Source: a bacterium
Lineage (GTDB): Bacteria; Desulfobacterota; Binatia; DP-6
Assembly: GCA_026129405.1 (NCBI GenBank)
Contig: JAHCID010000001.1
Span: 651,237 to 715,236 of the forward strand
Direction: 5' to 3'
DNA length: 64,000 nt
A program made the position numbers and the translations under genes. Shown one piece after another: positions 44,110-52,521 of the stretch; the stretch's first letter is position 1, and the number at the start of each line of letters is the position of its first letter. A model generated the notes under the pieces. That model made no database searches and was not told where the DNA came from. It saw only the letters and a list, made by a program, of their open reading frames with translations.

Positions 44110-45279
44110 ATGCTCGCCACCGGAGACGTCGACTACTACGGGATCGCGGACCTGCTCACCGAGGAGGAGCGCATGACGGCGGCGTCGGTGCGCCAGTTCG
44201 TCGAGCGCGAGGCCTGGCCCCTCCTGGAGGAAGCACACGCCAAGGAGCAGTTCCCGCGCCAGCTCATCCCGAAGATGGCCGAGCTCGGCATGTTCGGCGC
44301 GCACCTGAAGGGCTACGGCTGTGCCGGCATGTCGGCCGTCGCCTACGGGCTCATCTGCCAGGAGCTCGAGGCGGGCGACTCGGGGCTGCGCTCGATGGCG
44401 TCGGTACAGGGGTCGCTGGCGATGTACTCGATCTGGCGCTGGGGCTCCGAGGAGCAGAAGCAGCGCTGGCTCCCCGAGATGGCCGCGGGCCGCGCGATCG
44501 GCTGCTTCGGCCTCACCGAGCCCGACCACGGCTCCGATCCGGGCGGCATGGAGACACGGGCGCGCCGCGACGGTGCCGGCTTCGTGCTGAACGGCACCAA
44601 GCGCTGGATCACGAACGGCTCGATCGCCGACGTCGCCACCGTCTGGGCGAAGGACGACGACGGCGTCATCCGCGGCTTCCTCGTCGAGAAGGGCACGCCG
44701 GGATTCTCGGCGCCGGACATCAAGGGCAAGTTCTCGCTGCGCGCGTCGATCACCTCGGAGCTGGTGCTGGAAGACGTCCGCGTGCCGGCGTCGGCGATGT
44801 TCCCGGAGGCGCGCGGGCTCAGCGGCCCGTTCTCGTGTCTCAACCAGGCGCGCTACGGCATCGTCTGGGGCGCCGTCGGCGCGGCGCGCACCTGCTACCT
44901 GACGGCGCTGCGCTACGCGCAGGGGCGGACGCAGTTCGACAAGCCGCTGGCGAGCTTCCAGCTCGTGCAGGCGAAGCTCGTGCACATGCTGAGCGAGATC
45001 ACGAAGGCGCAGCTGCTCGCGTGGCGGCTCGGCAGCTTGAAGGACGCCGGCAGCGCGCGCCCGCAGCAGGTGTCGCTCGCCAAGCGCAACAACGTGCAGC
45101 AGGCGCTCGACATCGCGCGCCTCGCGCGCGACGTCCTCGGCGCCAACGGCATCGTCAACGAGTATCCCGTCATCCGGCACATGATGAATCTCGAAACCGT
45201 GAACACGTACGAGGGGACCCACGACATGCATACGTTGATCGTGGGGCGCGACGTGACGGGTTTCGACGCGGTTCGCTGA
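44110..45279 (+). CDS. gcdH: Glutaryl-CoA dehydrogenase
   Basis: 389 residues. Acyl-CoA dehydrogenase fold with FAD motifs (CFGLTEPDHGSDPGGM, KRWITNGSIAD), and YEGTHDMHTLIVGRDVTG with catalytic base Glu368. The SVQGSL segment supplies a family-specific region. It oxidises and decarboxylates glutaryl-CoA to crotonyl-CoA at the end of lysine, tryptophan and some aromatic breakdown. A pimeloyl-type substrate cannot be excluded. Confidence 0.9.
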   Translation: MLATGDVDYYGIADLLTEEERMTAASVRQFVEREAWPLLEEAHAKEQFPRQLIPKMAELGMFGAHLKGYGCAGMSAVAYGLICQELEAGDSGLRSMASVQGSLAMYSIWRWGSEEQKQRWLPEMAAGRAIGCFGLTEPDHGSDPGGMETRARRDGAGFVLNGTKRWITNGSIADVATVWAKDDDGVIRGFLVEKGTPGFSAPDIKGKFSLRASITSELVLEDVRVPASAMFPEARGLSGPFSCLNQARYGIVWGAVGAARTCYLTALRYAQGRTQFDKPLASFQLVQAKLVHMLSEITKAQLLAWRLGSLKDAGSARPQQVSLAKRNNVQQALDIARLARDVLGANGIVNEYPVIRHMMNLETVNTYEGTHDMHTLIVGRDVTGFDAVR

Positions 45280-45404
45280 CCGCCGCCCGGCCGCATTTCT
45301 TGCATTTCGGCGCTCGTGCGATCGCACCTGCGCGGTCGAAGTCGCCGTTCGCGCCGTCGGCACTTGTCGACGTACATCAACCTGGCTAACACGGGCGCGA
45401 CGCC

Positions 45405-46178
45405 ATGTTGCAGTCGTCCGAGAGCGGTGATGCGAGGGAGGTCCGGCTCGAGCCCGATTGGGATGCGCTCGTCGATGCGTGCGGTGACCTCGCGTACGCC
45501 GTCGATCTCGAGGGACGCTTCACCTACGTGAACCCGGGCGGCGCGCAGCAGCTCGGCCTGTCGGCCGATCGGCTGCTCGGTCGCCACTTCTCCGCGATCG
45601 TGGCGCCGCATGCGTTGCCGGCGGCGCAGGCCGTGTTCGACAGCATGTGCCGCGATCCCGAGCAGACGGTGACGGTGCGCACCGAGGTGCTGCGCGCCGA
45701 CGGGACGTCGCTGCTTCTCGAGGATCGCCCGCGCGGCGTCCATCGCGACGGGCGTCTCGTCGGCATCCAGGGCATCGCGCGCGACGTCACCTCGGTGGCG
45801 CGGCTCGAGGCGCAGAACCAGGAGCAGGCGGGGCGTCTGGTGCTGCTCGAGGAGCGCACGCGGCTCGCGCACGCGCTGCACGACGCCGTCGCACGCGTCA
45901 TCTTCAGCACCTCCGTCGAGGGCAAGAGCCCCGGTGCGTTCCTCGCCGACGTGCGGCGCGCGCTGGTGGCCGACGTCACGCGTCGTCTCGGTCTCTCGGA
46001 CACCGACGTCGCGATCCTGCGCGGCATCACCGAAGGCCTCTCGAACGGCGAGATCGGCAAGCGCGTGCATCTCAGCGCCGATGCGGTGAAGGACCGCATC
46101 CGGCGCATGATGAACCGCATCGGCGCGCACCGGCGTGCCGAGCTCGGCGCCGAGGCCGTGCGTCTCGGCCTCGTCTGA
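45405..46178 (+). CDS. PAS domain, H-box helix and LuxR-type HTH protein
   Basis: 257 residues. PAS domain about 17-130 (ALVDACGDLAYAVDLEGRF, YVNPGGAQQLGLSADRLLG). Then a coiled coil and EERTRLAHALHDAVARVIFS, with His159, which looks like the dimerisation/phosphoacceptor (HisKA_3) helix of NarX-type kinases. No HATPase follows; instead a LuxR HTH (197-257, LGLSDTDVAILRGITEGLSNGEIGKRV) ends the protein. So a sensor-like input is tied straight to DNA binding. A weak promoter (TTGTCG, 17 bases, TAACAC at 45364-45392) precedes it. Confidence 0.82.
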   Translation: MLQSSESGDAREVRLEPDWDALVDACGDLAYAVDLEGRFTYVNPGGAQQLGLSADRLLGRHFSAIVAPHALPAAQAVFDSMCRDPEQTVTVRTEVLRADGTSLLLEDRPRGVHRDGRLVGIQGIARDVTSVARLEAQNQEQAGRLVLLEERTRLAHALHDAVARVIFSTSVEGKSPGAFLADVRRALVADVTRRLGLSDTDVAILRGITEGLSNGEIGKRVHLSADAVKDRIRRMMNRIGAHRRAELGAEAVRLGLV

Positions 46179-46209
46179 GCCACTCGACCGCGTCGCGTGG
46201 CGGTCGTGC

Positions 46210-47925
46210 TCAGGCCGCGGCGGTCGCCGCCGTGCGCGGGCGCTGCAGCGCCGCGACCGCCTCGGCGACGACCAGCCCCGCGAGCGCGAGCAGCGCCAGC
46301 GCGACGACGCCGTTCATGAGCGACAGCCAGGCGAGGCTGCCGTCCGGCTGGCGGAACGTCGTCAGCCCCGTGTGCGCCTGCACGAGCAGGGCCCACACGG
46401 TGACGACGAGCAGGAACGCCGTCGGCCCCCAGGTGAACCACGACGGACGGCCGGTCCGCTTCAGCCACACCGTCACGCCGATCAGCGTCAGCGCGGCGAG
46501 CAGCTGGTTCGACGTGCCGAAGAGCGTCCAGAACGCCATGTACGCGGCCGGGCGGCCCGGCGCCGGCGGCGGCGCCGACAGCACGAACAAGAGCGGCACG
46601 CCGACGGTGGCCGCGGTCGCGAGCACCGCGCTGGCGCGCCCGCGCGTGCCGAACAGCTCCTGGAGGATGTAGCGGCCGAGGCGGGTCGCGACGTCGAGGG
46701 TGTCGAAGATGAAGGTCGAGAACGCCATCGTTCCGAACACGGTCGCGACGAGGAGGTGCTCGCGGCCGATCAGCACCGCCGTGAACTGGCCGATGCCCTG
46801 GCCGTAGATGGCGCCCGGCGGCCCCGGGCGGTCGGGCAGCGCGATCATCACCGTCACCAGCGCGATCAGCGCGACGAACGTCTCGCACAGCATCGCCCCG
46901 TAGCCGACCGGGCGGCAGTGCGACTCGCGCGCGATCTGCTTCGACGTCGTGCCGCCGCACACGAGCCCGTGGAAGCCGCTGCACGCGCCGCACGCGATGG
47001 TCACGAAGAGGAACGGCATCAGCGATCCGGTCATGCCGCCCACCTCGAAGCCCTTGAACGCCGGCTGCGCGACGGTGAAGTCGCCGAAGAAGATGCCGAT
47101 CACGCCGGCGGCGAGCACCAGGTAGAGGACGAAGCCGCCGAGGTAGCCGCGGGGCTGGAGCAGCAGCCACACCGGCAGCAGCGAGGCGACGAAGCAGTAT
47201 GCGAGGAGCACGACGCCCCACACCTTCTGCGGGTTCTCCACCGCGAGGACGCCGATCGACGCCCACTGCGTGCCGAGCCACACCACGCCGAGCGTCGCCG
47301 GGACGAAGACCAGCGTCAGCAGCCACAGCGGCGGGCGCAGGAAGCGCTGGAGCAGGCCCATCGCGATGGCCAGCATGAGATACGACGTGCTCGCGAAGGC
47401 GACCGCGCCGCCGGCGTCGAAGGTCACCGGCACGCCGTCGAGCTCCTCGATGCGCCCGACGAAGGTGCCGGCGGTGACGTCGGTGAACGCGACGATGACG
47501 TAGATGAGCGCGAGCCAGATGAAGCACATGAGCGCCACCCACGCGCGCGGGCTGAGGTGCTCCCGGACGATCTCGGCGATCGAGCGCGCTTGGTGGCGGA
47601 CGCTGGCGACGAGCGCGCTGAAGTCGTGTACGGCGCCGATGAAGATGCCGCCGAGCACGAGCCAGAGGAGGCACGGCAGCCAGCCGAACTGCAGGCAGGC
47701 GGCGATCGGCCCGACGATCGGGCCGGCGGCGGCGATGGCGCTGAAGTGCTGGCCGAAGAGGTAGAAGGGCGGCGTCGGGACGAAGTCGTCGCCGTCCTCG
47801 AGGCGCACGGCGGGCGTCTCGGTGGCGTCGTCGAGGCGGTAGGGCCCGGCCACGAGCCGCCCGTAGGCGGCGTAGGCGACCACGAGCGTGGCGATGAACG
47901 CGCCCGCGAGCAGGGGAAGGCTCAT
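46210..47925 (-). CDS. cstA: CstA-family carbon starvation/peptide or pyruvate transporter
   Basis: 571 residues with about 16 hydrophobic segments. Family marks: QFGWLPCLLWLVLGGIFIGAV, DFSALVASVRHQARSIAEI, and GACSGFHGLVCGGTTSKQI. CstA and its paralogue BtsT import peptides or pyruvate. Shorter than E. coli CstA (about 700), closer to the short clade. An 88-base gap separates it from the 48013 gene; its promoter should lie there. Confidence 0.9.
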   Translation of the reverse strand: MSLPLLAGAFIATLVVAYAAYGRLVAGPYRLDDATETPAVRLEDGDDFVPTPPFYLFGQHFSAIAAAGPIVGPIAACLQFGWLPCLLWLVLGGIFIGAVHDFSALVASVRHQARSIAEIVREHLSPRAWVALMCFIWLALIYVIVAFTDVTAGTFVGRIEELDGVPVTFDAGGAVAFASTSYLMLAIAMGLLQRFLRPPLWLLTLVFVPATLGVVWLGTQWASIGVLAVENPQKVWGVVLLAYCFVASLLPVWLLLQPRGYLGGFVLYLVLAAGVIGIFFGDFTVAQPAFKGFEVGGMTGSLMPFLFVTIACGACSGFHGLVCGGTTSKQIARESHCRPVGYGAMLCETFVALIALVTVMIALPDRPGPPGAIYGQGIGQFTAVLIGREHLLVATVFGTMAFSTFIFDTLDVATRLGRYILQELFGTRGRASAVLATAATVGVPLLFVLSAPPPAPGRPAAYMAFWTLFGTSNQLLAALTLIGVTVWLKRTGRPSWFTWGPTAFLLVVTVWALLVQAHTGLTTFRQPDGSLAWLSLMNGVVALALLALAGLVVAEAVAALQRPRTAATAAA

Positions 47926-48012
47926 GCGGGGTTCGATCTGCGGTCCGGGCCGGCGGGATGTCAAACCGCGCGGGCGCTTGAGGCGCCGGCGGCGAGCCGC
48001 TAGCTCCGCGGC

Positions 48013-48249
48013 ATGTCTCTCACGGCCGTCACCCTGCCGGTCATCGAGCGCATCTTCGAGGTGCTCGAGCGGCTGGGCATCCACCGCGAGCACGTCGTCA
48101 TCCCCCTGAAGCCGGCACACCCGGGCACGGTGCGGAAGCTGCCGAACGGCAAGCTCGAGATCCGCGTCGAGTCGGAGGGCGAGCTCGAAGCCTGGCTGCC
48201 CGAGATGGAGCGGCTGCTCGCAGCGGCGCGTGGCGGCGGTGCGACCTGA
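48013..48249 (+). CDS. Small conserved-looking hypothetical protein
   Basis: 78 residues. VTLPVIERIFEVLERLGIHREHVVIPLKP followed by a short beta hairpin and a helix (LPEMERLLAAARG). Predicted alpha-beta fold, cytosolic. The codon choice is like that of its neighbours and the length fits a single domain. No family recognised. Precedes the CAP-domain gene by 44 bases. Confidence 0.6.
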   Translation: MSLTAVTLPVIERIFEVLERLGIHREHVVIPLKPAHPGTVRKLPNGKLEIRVESEGELEAWLPEMERLLAAARGGGAT

Positions 48250-48293
48250 GATCGCGCTTTAGACTCGGCATCGAGCGTGCCAGGCTTTGCCGC

Positions 48294-49403
48294 ATGCACG
48301 CCGCCGTCGCTGCGCTCGCCGCCGTGCTCGTCCTCACGCTCGCCCCGGGCGACGCGCCGGCCGCCGATCCCTGCAAAGCCGCGTGCAAGAGCACGCGCAA
48401 GGGCTGCCTGCGGGAGGCGGCGGAGACGTTCGCGGCGGCGCGCAAGGGCTGTCGCGGCCTCGAGCCGTCTCCGCGCAAGACCTGCCGCGGCACCGCTTTC
48501 GTCGACCGCAGCAACGGCCGCGCCGCCTGTCGGACGGCCTTCCGTTCCTGCCGCGCGACCTGCGACGGCGGGGGTGGCGGCGGGGATCGCTGCAGGGGCT
48601 CGTCGTTCGGCGACTGGCGGGCGACGGTGAACGGCTTCCGCGGGCTCGCCGGGCTGCCGCCGGTCGCGGAGAACCCCGACTGGTCCGCCGGCGCCGCCGC
48701 GCACGCGAAGTACGCCGTGAAGGAGGACGTCGTCGGGCACTCCGAGAACCCGATCAGCCCGTTCTTCAGCGAGGCGGGCCTGCTCGCCGCCCAGAACGGC
48801 AACGTCGCCGGCACGAGCGACGCCCACCCGCCGGTGGCGTGGGCCGTCGACCTGTGGATGACCGGTCCCTTCCACGCCATCGGCGTCCTCGACCCCGTGC
48901 TCGCGACGAGCGGCTACGGCGCCTACAGTGAGGCGGACGGGGGCGACGTGCAGAGCGCGGCGGTGCTCGACGTGATCCGCGGCCGCACCGGCGGCGACCT
49001 CGGCCTGCCCTTCCCCGTCGTGTTCCCGGGCAACGGGACGACGCTGCCGCTCGGGCGCTACGCCGGCGGCGAGTTCCCCGATCCGCTGGCGAGCTGTCCC
49101 GGCTACACGCCCCCGACCGGACCGCCGCTCCTCGTTCTGGCCGGCCCGTCGGGCACCCTGACCGCCCTCGGCGTGACCTCGCTCCTCCGCGACGGCACGC
49201 CCGTCGCGCACTGCGTGTACGACGGCGGGACGTACGTGAACCCGGACGCCGGCAGCCAGTCGACCGCCCGCAACGTGCTCGCCGCCCGCTCCGCCGTGGT
49301 CGTGCTCCCCCGCGAGCCGCTCGTGCAGGGAGCCGTGTACGACGTGTCGGTGGTGATGAACGGGGCGGTCGTCGGCTGGCGCTTCACCCACGACTGCCCC
49401 TGA
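48294..49403 (+). CDS. Secreted CAP-domain protein with Cys-rich N-terminus
   Basis: 369 residues. Signal peptide, then a Cys-rich segment (about residues 25-92, CKAACKSTRKGCL, GCRGLE, TCRGTAF, CRTAFRSCRATC), a Gly linker, and a CAP/SCP domain (about 105-215: VNGFRGLAGLPPV, HAKYAVKE, DLWMTGPFHAIGVLD). The CAP domain may bind lipids or act as a protease-like fold; family function unclear. A C-terminal beta domain follows (about 270-369). Secreted or surface-bound. Confidence 0.75.
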   Translation: MHAAVAALAAVLVLTLAPGDAPAADPCKAACKSTRKGCLREAAETFAAARKGCRGLEPSPRKTCRGTAFVDRSNGRAACRTAFRSCRATCDGGGGGGDRCRGSSFGDWRATVNGFRGLAGLPPVAENPDWSAGAAAHAKYAVKEDVVGHSENPISPFFSEAGLLAAQNGNVAGTSDAHPPVAWAVDLWMTGPFHAIGVLDPVLATSGYGAYSEADGGDVQSAAVLDVIRGRTGGDLGLPFPVVFPGNGTTLPLGRYAGGEFPDPLASCPGYTPPTGPPLLVLAGPSGTLTALGVTSLLRDGTPVAHCVYDGGTYVNPDAGSQSTARNVLAARSAVVVLPREPLVQGAVYDVSVVMNGAVVGWRFTHDCP

Positions 49404-49412
49404 GCCTTGCGG

Positions 49413-49463
49413 GGGGCCGTTCGGGGGCGGCCCCTGGCCGCTCGCGCGCGGGCGGTTGCCCGC
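49413..49463 (+). terminator. Tandem GC hairpins after the CAP gene
   Basis: Hairpin one: GGGGCCG (49413-49419), 8-base loop, CGGCCCC (49428-49434). Hairpin two: GCGGGC (49448-49453), GGTT loop, GCCCGC (49458-49463). No T-tract. They separate the CAP gene from the SCP2 transcription unit. Confidence 0.4.
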
Positions 49464-49523
49464 CGCGCCGTGTCGTGGCAGCGAAGTCCCTTCCAGCCAT
49501 CTTTCAACGGAGGAGTCAGAGCC

Positions 49524-50093
49524 ATGGCCGATCAGCCCGCAGTCCCCGAGAACGTCACCCCTGCCCAGTTCTTCAGCGACCTCCTGCCGATGGGCTTCGA
49601 GGCCCAGCGCGCGAGCGGGGGCGCCGTGCCGCAGGATTTCGCCATCCAGTACAACCTGACCGGCGACGGCGGCGGGTCGTGGAACGTCCAGATCAAGGAA
49701 GGAAAGATGACCACCACCGAGGGCACCGGGCCGTCGGTGCTCACGTTCACGCTGTCCGTCGAGGACTTCAAGGACTGCATCCTCGGCCGCAACGGTGGCG
49801 ATCTCGCGATCCTGCTGCCGCAGAGCCGTCCCGGGCGCCCCGACAACAGCGGCCGCGCCAAGGGCATCAAGGGCACGATCGTCGAGGAGCTGGCGCGTGA
49901 CGGCGAGCCGCTCAGGGTCGAGATGATGTTCAACGGCGCCGACAAGCCGCGCGCCGTCCTCAAGGTGAAGCTGTCCGACTTCGTCGCCATGCAGCAGGGC
50001 AAGCTGAACGGGCAGGAAGCCTTCATGACCGGCCGGCTGCGCATCGAGGGCGACATGGCCCTCATGATGCAGGTCGCCGCGCTCACCGCCTGA
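49524..50093 (+). CDS. SCP2 sterol-binding domain protein
   Basis: 189 residues from ATG 49524 with GGAGGAG upstream. The SCP2 fold is shown by FAIQYNLTGDGGGSWNVQIKEG, LTFTLSVEDFKDCILG and GQEAFMTGRLRIEGDMALMM. It would bind lipids or acyl-CoAs in the cytosol. An N-terminal helical extension (about 25 residues, PAQFFSDLLPMGF) is present, and a longer insertion before the last helix. No signal peptide. Hydrolase follows by seven bases. Confidence 0.88.
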   Translation: MADQPAVPENVTPAQFFSDLLPMGFEAQRASGGAVPQDFAIQYNLTGDGGGSWNVQIKEGKMTTTEGTGPSVLTFTLSVEDFKDCILGRNGGDLAILLPQSRPGRPDNSGRAKGIKGTIVEELARDGEPLRVEMMFNGADKPRAVLKVKLSDFVAMQQGKLNGQEAFMTGRLRIEGDMALMMQVAALTA

Positions 50094-50100
50094 GTCCGCG

Positions 50101-50730
50101 ATGACGGTCGCGGAGCGGGCGATCCGCATCGGCGCGTCGCCGCGCCGGCTGGACGCCCGCCTCGCGATCCCCGCGGGCGCCACGACGGGAGCCGTCGTGT
50201 GCCACCCGCACCCCGAGTACGGCGGGACGATGGACGGCAGCGTCGTCGTCGCCGTCGCGCGCGCGCTGGCTGCGGCCGGCGTCGCGACGCTGCGCTTCGA
50301 CTTCGGCGGGGTCGGCGAGAGCGAGGGCCGCTACGACGACGGCGTCGCCGAGGTCGACGACGTGCTCGCCGCCGTCGCCGCGCTGGGCGATGCGCTGCCG
50401 GCGGACGTGCCGCTGGCCGTCGCCGGCTACTCGTTCGGGGCGCTGGTGGGGACGCGGGCGGCGACGCGAGCGGCGCGCGTCGCGCACGTCGTGGCGATCG
50501 CGCCGCCGGCGAGCCTGGCGGCGTGGGACTTCGCCGGCGGGCTGCGCGCGCCGCTGACGATCGTCGTCGGCGACTGCGACACCTACTGTCCGCCGGATGC
50601 GCGACGGGCGCTGGAAGCGGCGGCGGGGGGCGGCGCCCGTACCGTCGTCCTTGCCGGCGCCGATCACTTCTTCGCCGGCCGCGAGCGCGAGGTGGCGGCG
50701 GCGGTGGTCGCGACGCTCACGGCGGGCTGA
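50101..50730 (+). CDS. Alpha/beta hydrolase
   Basis: 209 residues. CHPHPEYGGTMDG and RFDFGGVGESEG, nucleophile elbow GYSFGA, Asp in GDCDTY and His in ADHFFAGRE make the full triad. The short form resembles the DUF2920/YqiA-type or dienelactone-like hydrolases with no lid. Substrate unknown. In an operon with SCP2. Confidence 0.85.
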   Translation: MTVAERAIRIGASPRRLDARLAIPAGATTGAVVCHPHPEYGGTMDGSVVVAVARALAAAGVATLRFDFGGVGESEGRYDDGVAEVDDVLAAVAALGDALPADVPLAVAGYSFGALVGTRAATRAARVAHVVAIAPPASLAAWDFAGGLRAPLTIVVGDCDTYCPPDARRALEAAAGGGARTVVLAGADHFFAGREREVAAAVVATLTAG

Positions 50731-50790
50731 CGCGGGACGGTGTTGCCCGGGGTCGGTGCCCGTGTCATCCGGACGGGCCCGTTTTTCCGC

Positions 50791-51528
50791 ATGGATGCCC
50801 CCGAGCCGTCGTCGTCGATCCGCAAGCGCCGTTCGCTCGGCGTCCGCCTGCTGCGCTGGTCGGTGCCGCGGGCGCTCTTCCTGCTCTCGCACGTCCTCTT
50901 CCGCTCGTGTCGCATCCGCTTCGTGGACAAGGAGCACGAGGACCAGTTCCTCCGCGTCGGACACCCCATCATCTTCGCCGGGCTGCACGAGGGGCTGCTC
51001 TACCTGCCCTTCCACTTCCGCGACCGCGACGGCGTCGTCATGGTGAGCGCCAGCCGCGACGGCGACCTCATCGCCGACACGATGGCGCGCTTCGGCCTGC
51101 GGGCCGCGCGCGGCTCCAGCACGCGCGGCGGCCGCGCGGCGCTCGATGCGATGATCGAGGAGATTCGCGGCCACGCCGGGTGCAGCGCCGGCATCATCGT
51201 CGACGGGCCGCGGGGGCCGGCTCGGGTCGCGAAGCTCGGCGCCGTGCTGCTCGCCCGCGAGACCGGCCTGCCGATCGTGCCGGGTGCCTGGTGGTCGACG
51301 CCCGCGCTCCACAACCGCTCCTGGGACGAGACGATCCTGCCGTTGCCGTTCGCGCGTCTCGTCGTCGCCTTCGAGGAGGCGATGCTCGTACCGCCCGACG
51401 CGAGCGCGGCGACCATGGAGGCCTGTCGTGTCGAGCTGAGCGCGCGTCTCGGCCGCGCGCGCGCCCGGGCGCAGGCGGCGGCGCGGGGCGAGCGACCCCC
51501 CATCGACGCGCGTGCCGCGTTGGTCTAG
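50791..51528 (+). CDS. DUF374 lysophospholipid acyltransferase-like protein
   Basis: 245 residues. SASRDGDLIADTMARFG, RGSSTRGGRAALDAMI and VDGPRGPARVAKLG are the conserved blocks of DUF374, related to LpxL/PlsC acyltransferases. The His-x4-Asp of PlsC corresponds to HEGLLYLPFHFRD. An N-terminal hydrophobic stretch (LLRWSVPRALFLLSHVLF) suits membrane attachment. Acyl acceptor unknown, probably a lipid A or phospholipid precursor. Confidence 0.82.
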   Translation: MDAPEPSSSIRKRRSLGVRLLRWSVPRALFLLSHVLFRSCRIRFVDKEHEDQFLRVGHPIIFAGLHEGLLYLPFHFRDRDGVVMVSASRDGDLIADTMARFGLRAARGSSTRGGRAALDAMIEEIRGHAGCSAGIIVDGPRGPARVAKLGAVLLARETGLPIVPGAWWSTPALHNRSWDETILPLPFARLVVAFEEAMLVPPDASAATMEACRVELSARLGRARARAQAAARGERPPIDARAALV

Positions 51529-51537
51529 TCGCGGATC

Positions 51538-51840
51538 ATGCGGCTCGAACGCATCGCCTGGGCGGGTGGGGGTGCCCCCACGGAAGCGGCGTTGCGGCGG
51601 ACGCTCGAGGCCGAGGGGTTTCGCGTCTGGGGCTGGACCGACGGGCCGGGCGCGTCCTACGCGCCCCACAGCCACGACCACGACGAGAGCCTGTGGGTGG
51701 TCGCGGGCGAGATCACCTTCGGCGCCGAGGGGCAGTCGCTGCGTCTCGGTCCCGGCGACCGGCTCATGCTGCCGTGCGGGACGGTGCACACGGCGCTCGC
51801 CGGCCCGGCCGGGGCCACCTACCTCGTCGGCGAACGCTGA
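51538..51840 (+). CDS. Small cupin protein
   Basis: 100 residues. Cupin strands with YAPHSHDHDESLWVVAGE (His cluster) and LPCGTVHTALAG. Metal-binding His and Glu are intact. The function is unknown. Nine bases after the acyltransferase. It is the third of four small cupins in the window. Confidence 0.8.
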   Translation: MRLERIAWAGGGAPTEAALRRTLEAEGFRVWGWTDGPGASYAPHSHDHDESLWVVAGEITFGAEGQSLRLGPGDRLMLPCGTVHTALAGPAGATYLVGER

Positions 51841-51849
51841 GCGTCGTCG

Positions 51850-52425
51850 CTACGGCTCGATCAGCACCGGGGTGCCGACCGGGATCAGCGCGTTCAGGTC
51901 CTCGACGTCGGCGTTGGCGATCGAGATGCATCCCCACGTCCAGTCGACGTTCAGCCGGTTGAGGTTCGGCTTGTCGGTGCCGTGGATGCCGACCGCGCCG
52001 CCGACGCCGGCGCCGGCGGGCACCGCGCCCTCGCTCAGCGCCACCCAATACCGCCGGTTGTCACGCTCGTTCGGGTAGTCGAGCAGGAAGAAGTGGCCCC
52101 AGCGGGGGTGCCGGCGCTTCTCGACGATGCTGTAGAGACCCACGGGCGTGCGCCGGTCGCCTTCGTAGAGCTTCGGGTCGCGAATGCCGCCCATGCCGAA
52201 GACGGCCGAGTAGCTGCGGACGCGCGCGCCCATCCGGTAGACGTCGAGGGTCCGGCAGGACTTGCGAATGACGACGAACCAGGGCTCGTCCGCTGCCCAG
52301 GGGAGACGATCCTCGTCGGCCACGAGCGGCGGAGCGCTCTGGACCTCGGGTCGCTTCGGCGCCTTGCATCCCGTCGCCGCCACCACCGCCATCATCACCG
52401 CCGCCGCCAGCAGACCGTGCTTCAT
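51850..52425 (-). CDS. L,D-transpeptidase (YkuD) lipoprotein
   Basis: 191 residues. Lipoprotein signal with VAATGC, then a YkuD domain; the catalytic pair is in IHGTD (His) and WGCISIANADV (Cys). It links peptidoglycan 3-3 or attaches lipoproteins to peptidoglycan in the periplasm. A short N-terminal spacer (about 40 residues) lies between lipid anchor and domain. Confidence 0.9.
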   Translation of the reverse strand: MKHGLLAAAVMMAVVAATGCKAPKRPEVQSAPPLVADEDRLPWAADEPWFVVIRKSCRTLDVYRMGARVRSYSAVFGMGGIRDPKLYEGDRRTPVGLYSIVEKRRHPRWGHFFLLDYPNERDNRRYWVALSEGAVPAGAGVGGAVGIHGTDKPNLNRLNVDWTWGCISIANADVEDLNALIPVGTPVLIEP

Positions 52426-52521
52426 CGTTCCACCCTCGCTTTAGGCCCGGTCGCGCCGGCGAGCAAGTCGCCGGCGTCTGCGGCATGCACGGGGAGGGCG
52501 AAATGTGATACCGCCGCGCCC

